A program made the position numbers and the translations under genes. A stretch of 64,000 nt of DNA from Macrosoma leucophasiata (lineage: Eukaryota; Arthropoda; Insecta; Lepidoptera; Hedylidae), in contig JAWQUS010000017.1 of NCBI GenBank assembly GCA_036365455.1, positions 5,146,001 through 5,210,000 of the forward strand, in the 5' to 3' direction. The notes below the pieces were generated by a model that searched no databases, had not been told where the DNA came from, and was given only the letters and a program-made list of their open reading frames with translations. This document shows positions 63,293 to 64,000 of the stretch, piece by piece (position 1 is the stretch's first letter; every line of letters starts with the position of its first letter).

Positions 63293-64000
63293 CTGTAAAG
63301 GAAAAGAAATATTTTTTAATGAGCTAAGGGGCTATTCATATTGGGATACTTGTAAAGGCTTGAAATGGGATGACTCTTCCAAAGCCTAATAGAAAATTAT
63401 GCCTTTAATGGATAATCCATTGAAGCTACGAAGCAAAACTCATCACAGCTGGTTTTTACAAGATTCTTATTAAAACACGTAGATACAGTTGATGTAACGT
63501 ATTTGATTACGCGATAAAAGTCCATAAAGATAGTCGAGGAAGTGACTAACTGAACTTTAGACCGAGATCTCAGATAGCGAAACGTTCACGAAATCAACCT
63601 GTTTGTAGTGTTTGTACCTCAACGTCTGTGTACTTAGTTGTATCAGAGAATATGTAATAATACTACGCATCTATAGAATGAACACTTCGACGTCCCGCCC
63701 TATTTCCGATTTTTTTTTTCAATTTTTCAGTATGAACACAAGATAATACGATTATTGCAATGAAGATAAAGGAAAAGATGAAGAGATATCTAAATAGTAA
63801 TAGAAAATCAAGATAATAGGGTATTTTTATACGACATTAATATGGTGCCATGTACCTTAATCTCGAGATAAAGACGTTATACCTACGCGCTAATCTCAGG
63901 AACTACTGGCAGAGAATATGTAATAATACGAAAATTCTTTCAGTGTTAGACAGTCCATTGATCGAGGAAGGCTTTAGGCTATAGGTATATCATCACGCTT
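63293..64000. other. Intron or upstream region of the hydrolase with MITE scraps
   Basis: The upstream intron of the hydrolase presumably begins here. CAGAGAATATGTAATAATAC scraps occur at 63644 and 63907. No further exon was identified. Confidence 0.5.

Overview
The window looks like nuclear DNA from a moth or butterfly (Lepidoptera). It is AT-rich and full of short, nested mobile-element copies: tRNA-derived SINEs, 5'-truncated RTE-type LINE ends with (ATG)n or (ATAC)n tails, a mariner, pogo-like elements and many terminal-inverted-repeat MITEs. Host genes have many short exons with GT-AG introns. No prokaryotic or viral gene organisation is seen. The species cannot be named from the sequence.

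Layout. Positions 1-25,900 hold no convincing protein gene. They carry layers of repeats, one decayed mariner (5101-6381) and one isolated tRNA-Leu(AAG) gene (8270-8350). Positions 25,965-50,700 (+) carry one host gene that I could assemble exon by exon with consistent splice phases: a ZNFX1-type (NFX1-type zinc finger-containing protein 1) superfamily-1 RNA helicase. The model has 14 exons and 1,142 codons. All helicase motifs are intact, but the protein stops where the C-terminal NFX1 zinc fingers would begin. Its introns are loaded with repeats. Intron 7 holds a LINE with two complete, uninterrupted ORFs on the opposite strand (ORF1 37930-39399, ORF2 35064-37979). Several other insertions, with readable target-site duplications, sit within tens of bases of splice sites.

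Positions 50,900-62,300 are mostly intergenic. They include a ~2 kb fold-back structure with ~310-330 bp inverted arms (51300-53304), MITEs, and one possible unrecognised terminal exon (60802-60993, -). The right end carries the last exon of a SERHL/kraken-like alpha/beta serine hydrolase on the - strand (62385-63292). Its upstream exons lie beyond this exon and were not found.

How the parts relate. In nematodes and mammals ZNFX1 proteins act in small-RNA inheritance and in sensing foreign double-stranded RNA. Here a ZNFX1-type gene is crowded with inverted repeats and a coding-complete retrotransposon in antisense, so its pre-mRNA could form double-stranded RNA. That link is an inference. 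The sequence itself shows the gene model, the missing zinc-finger tail and the insertions.
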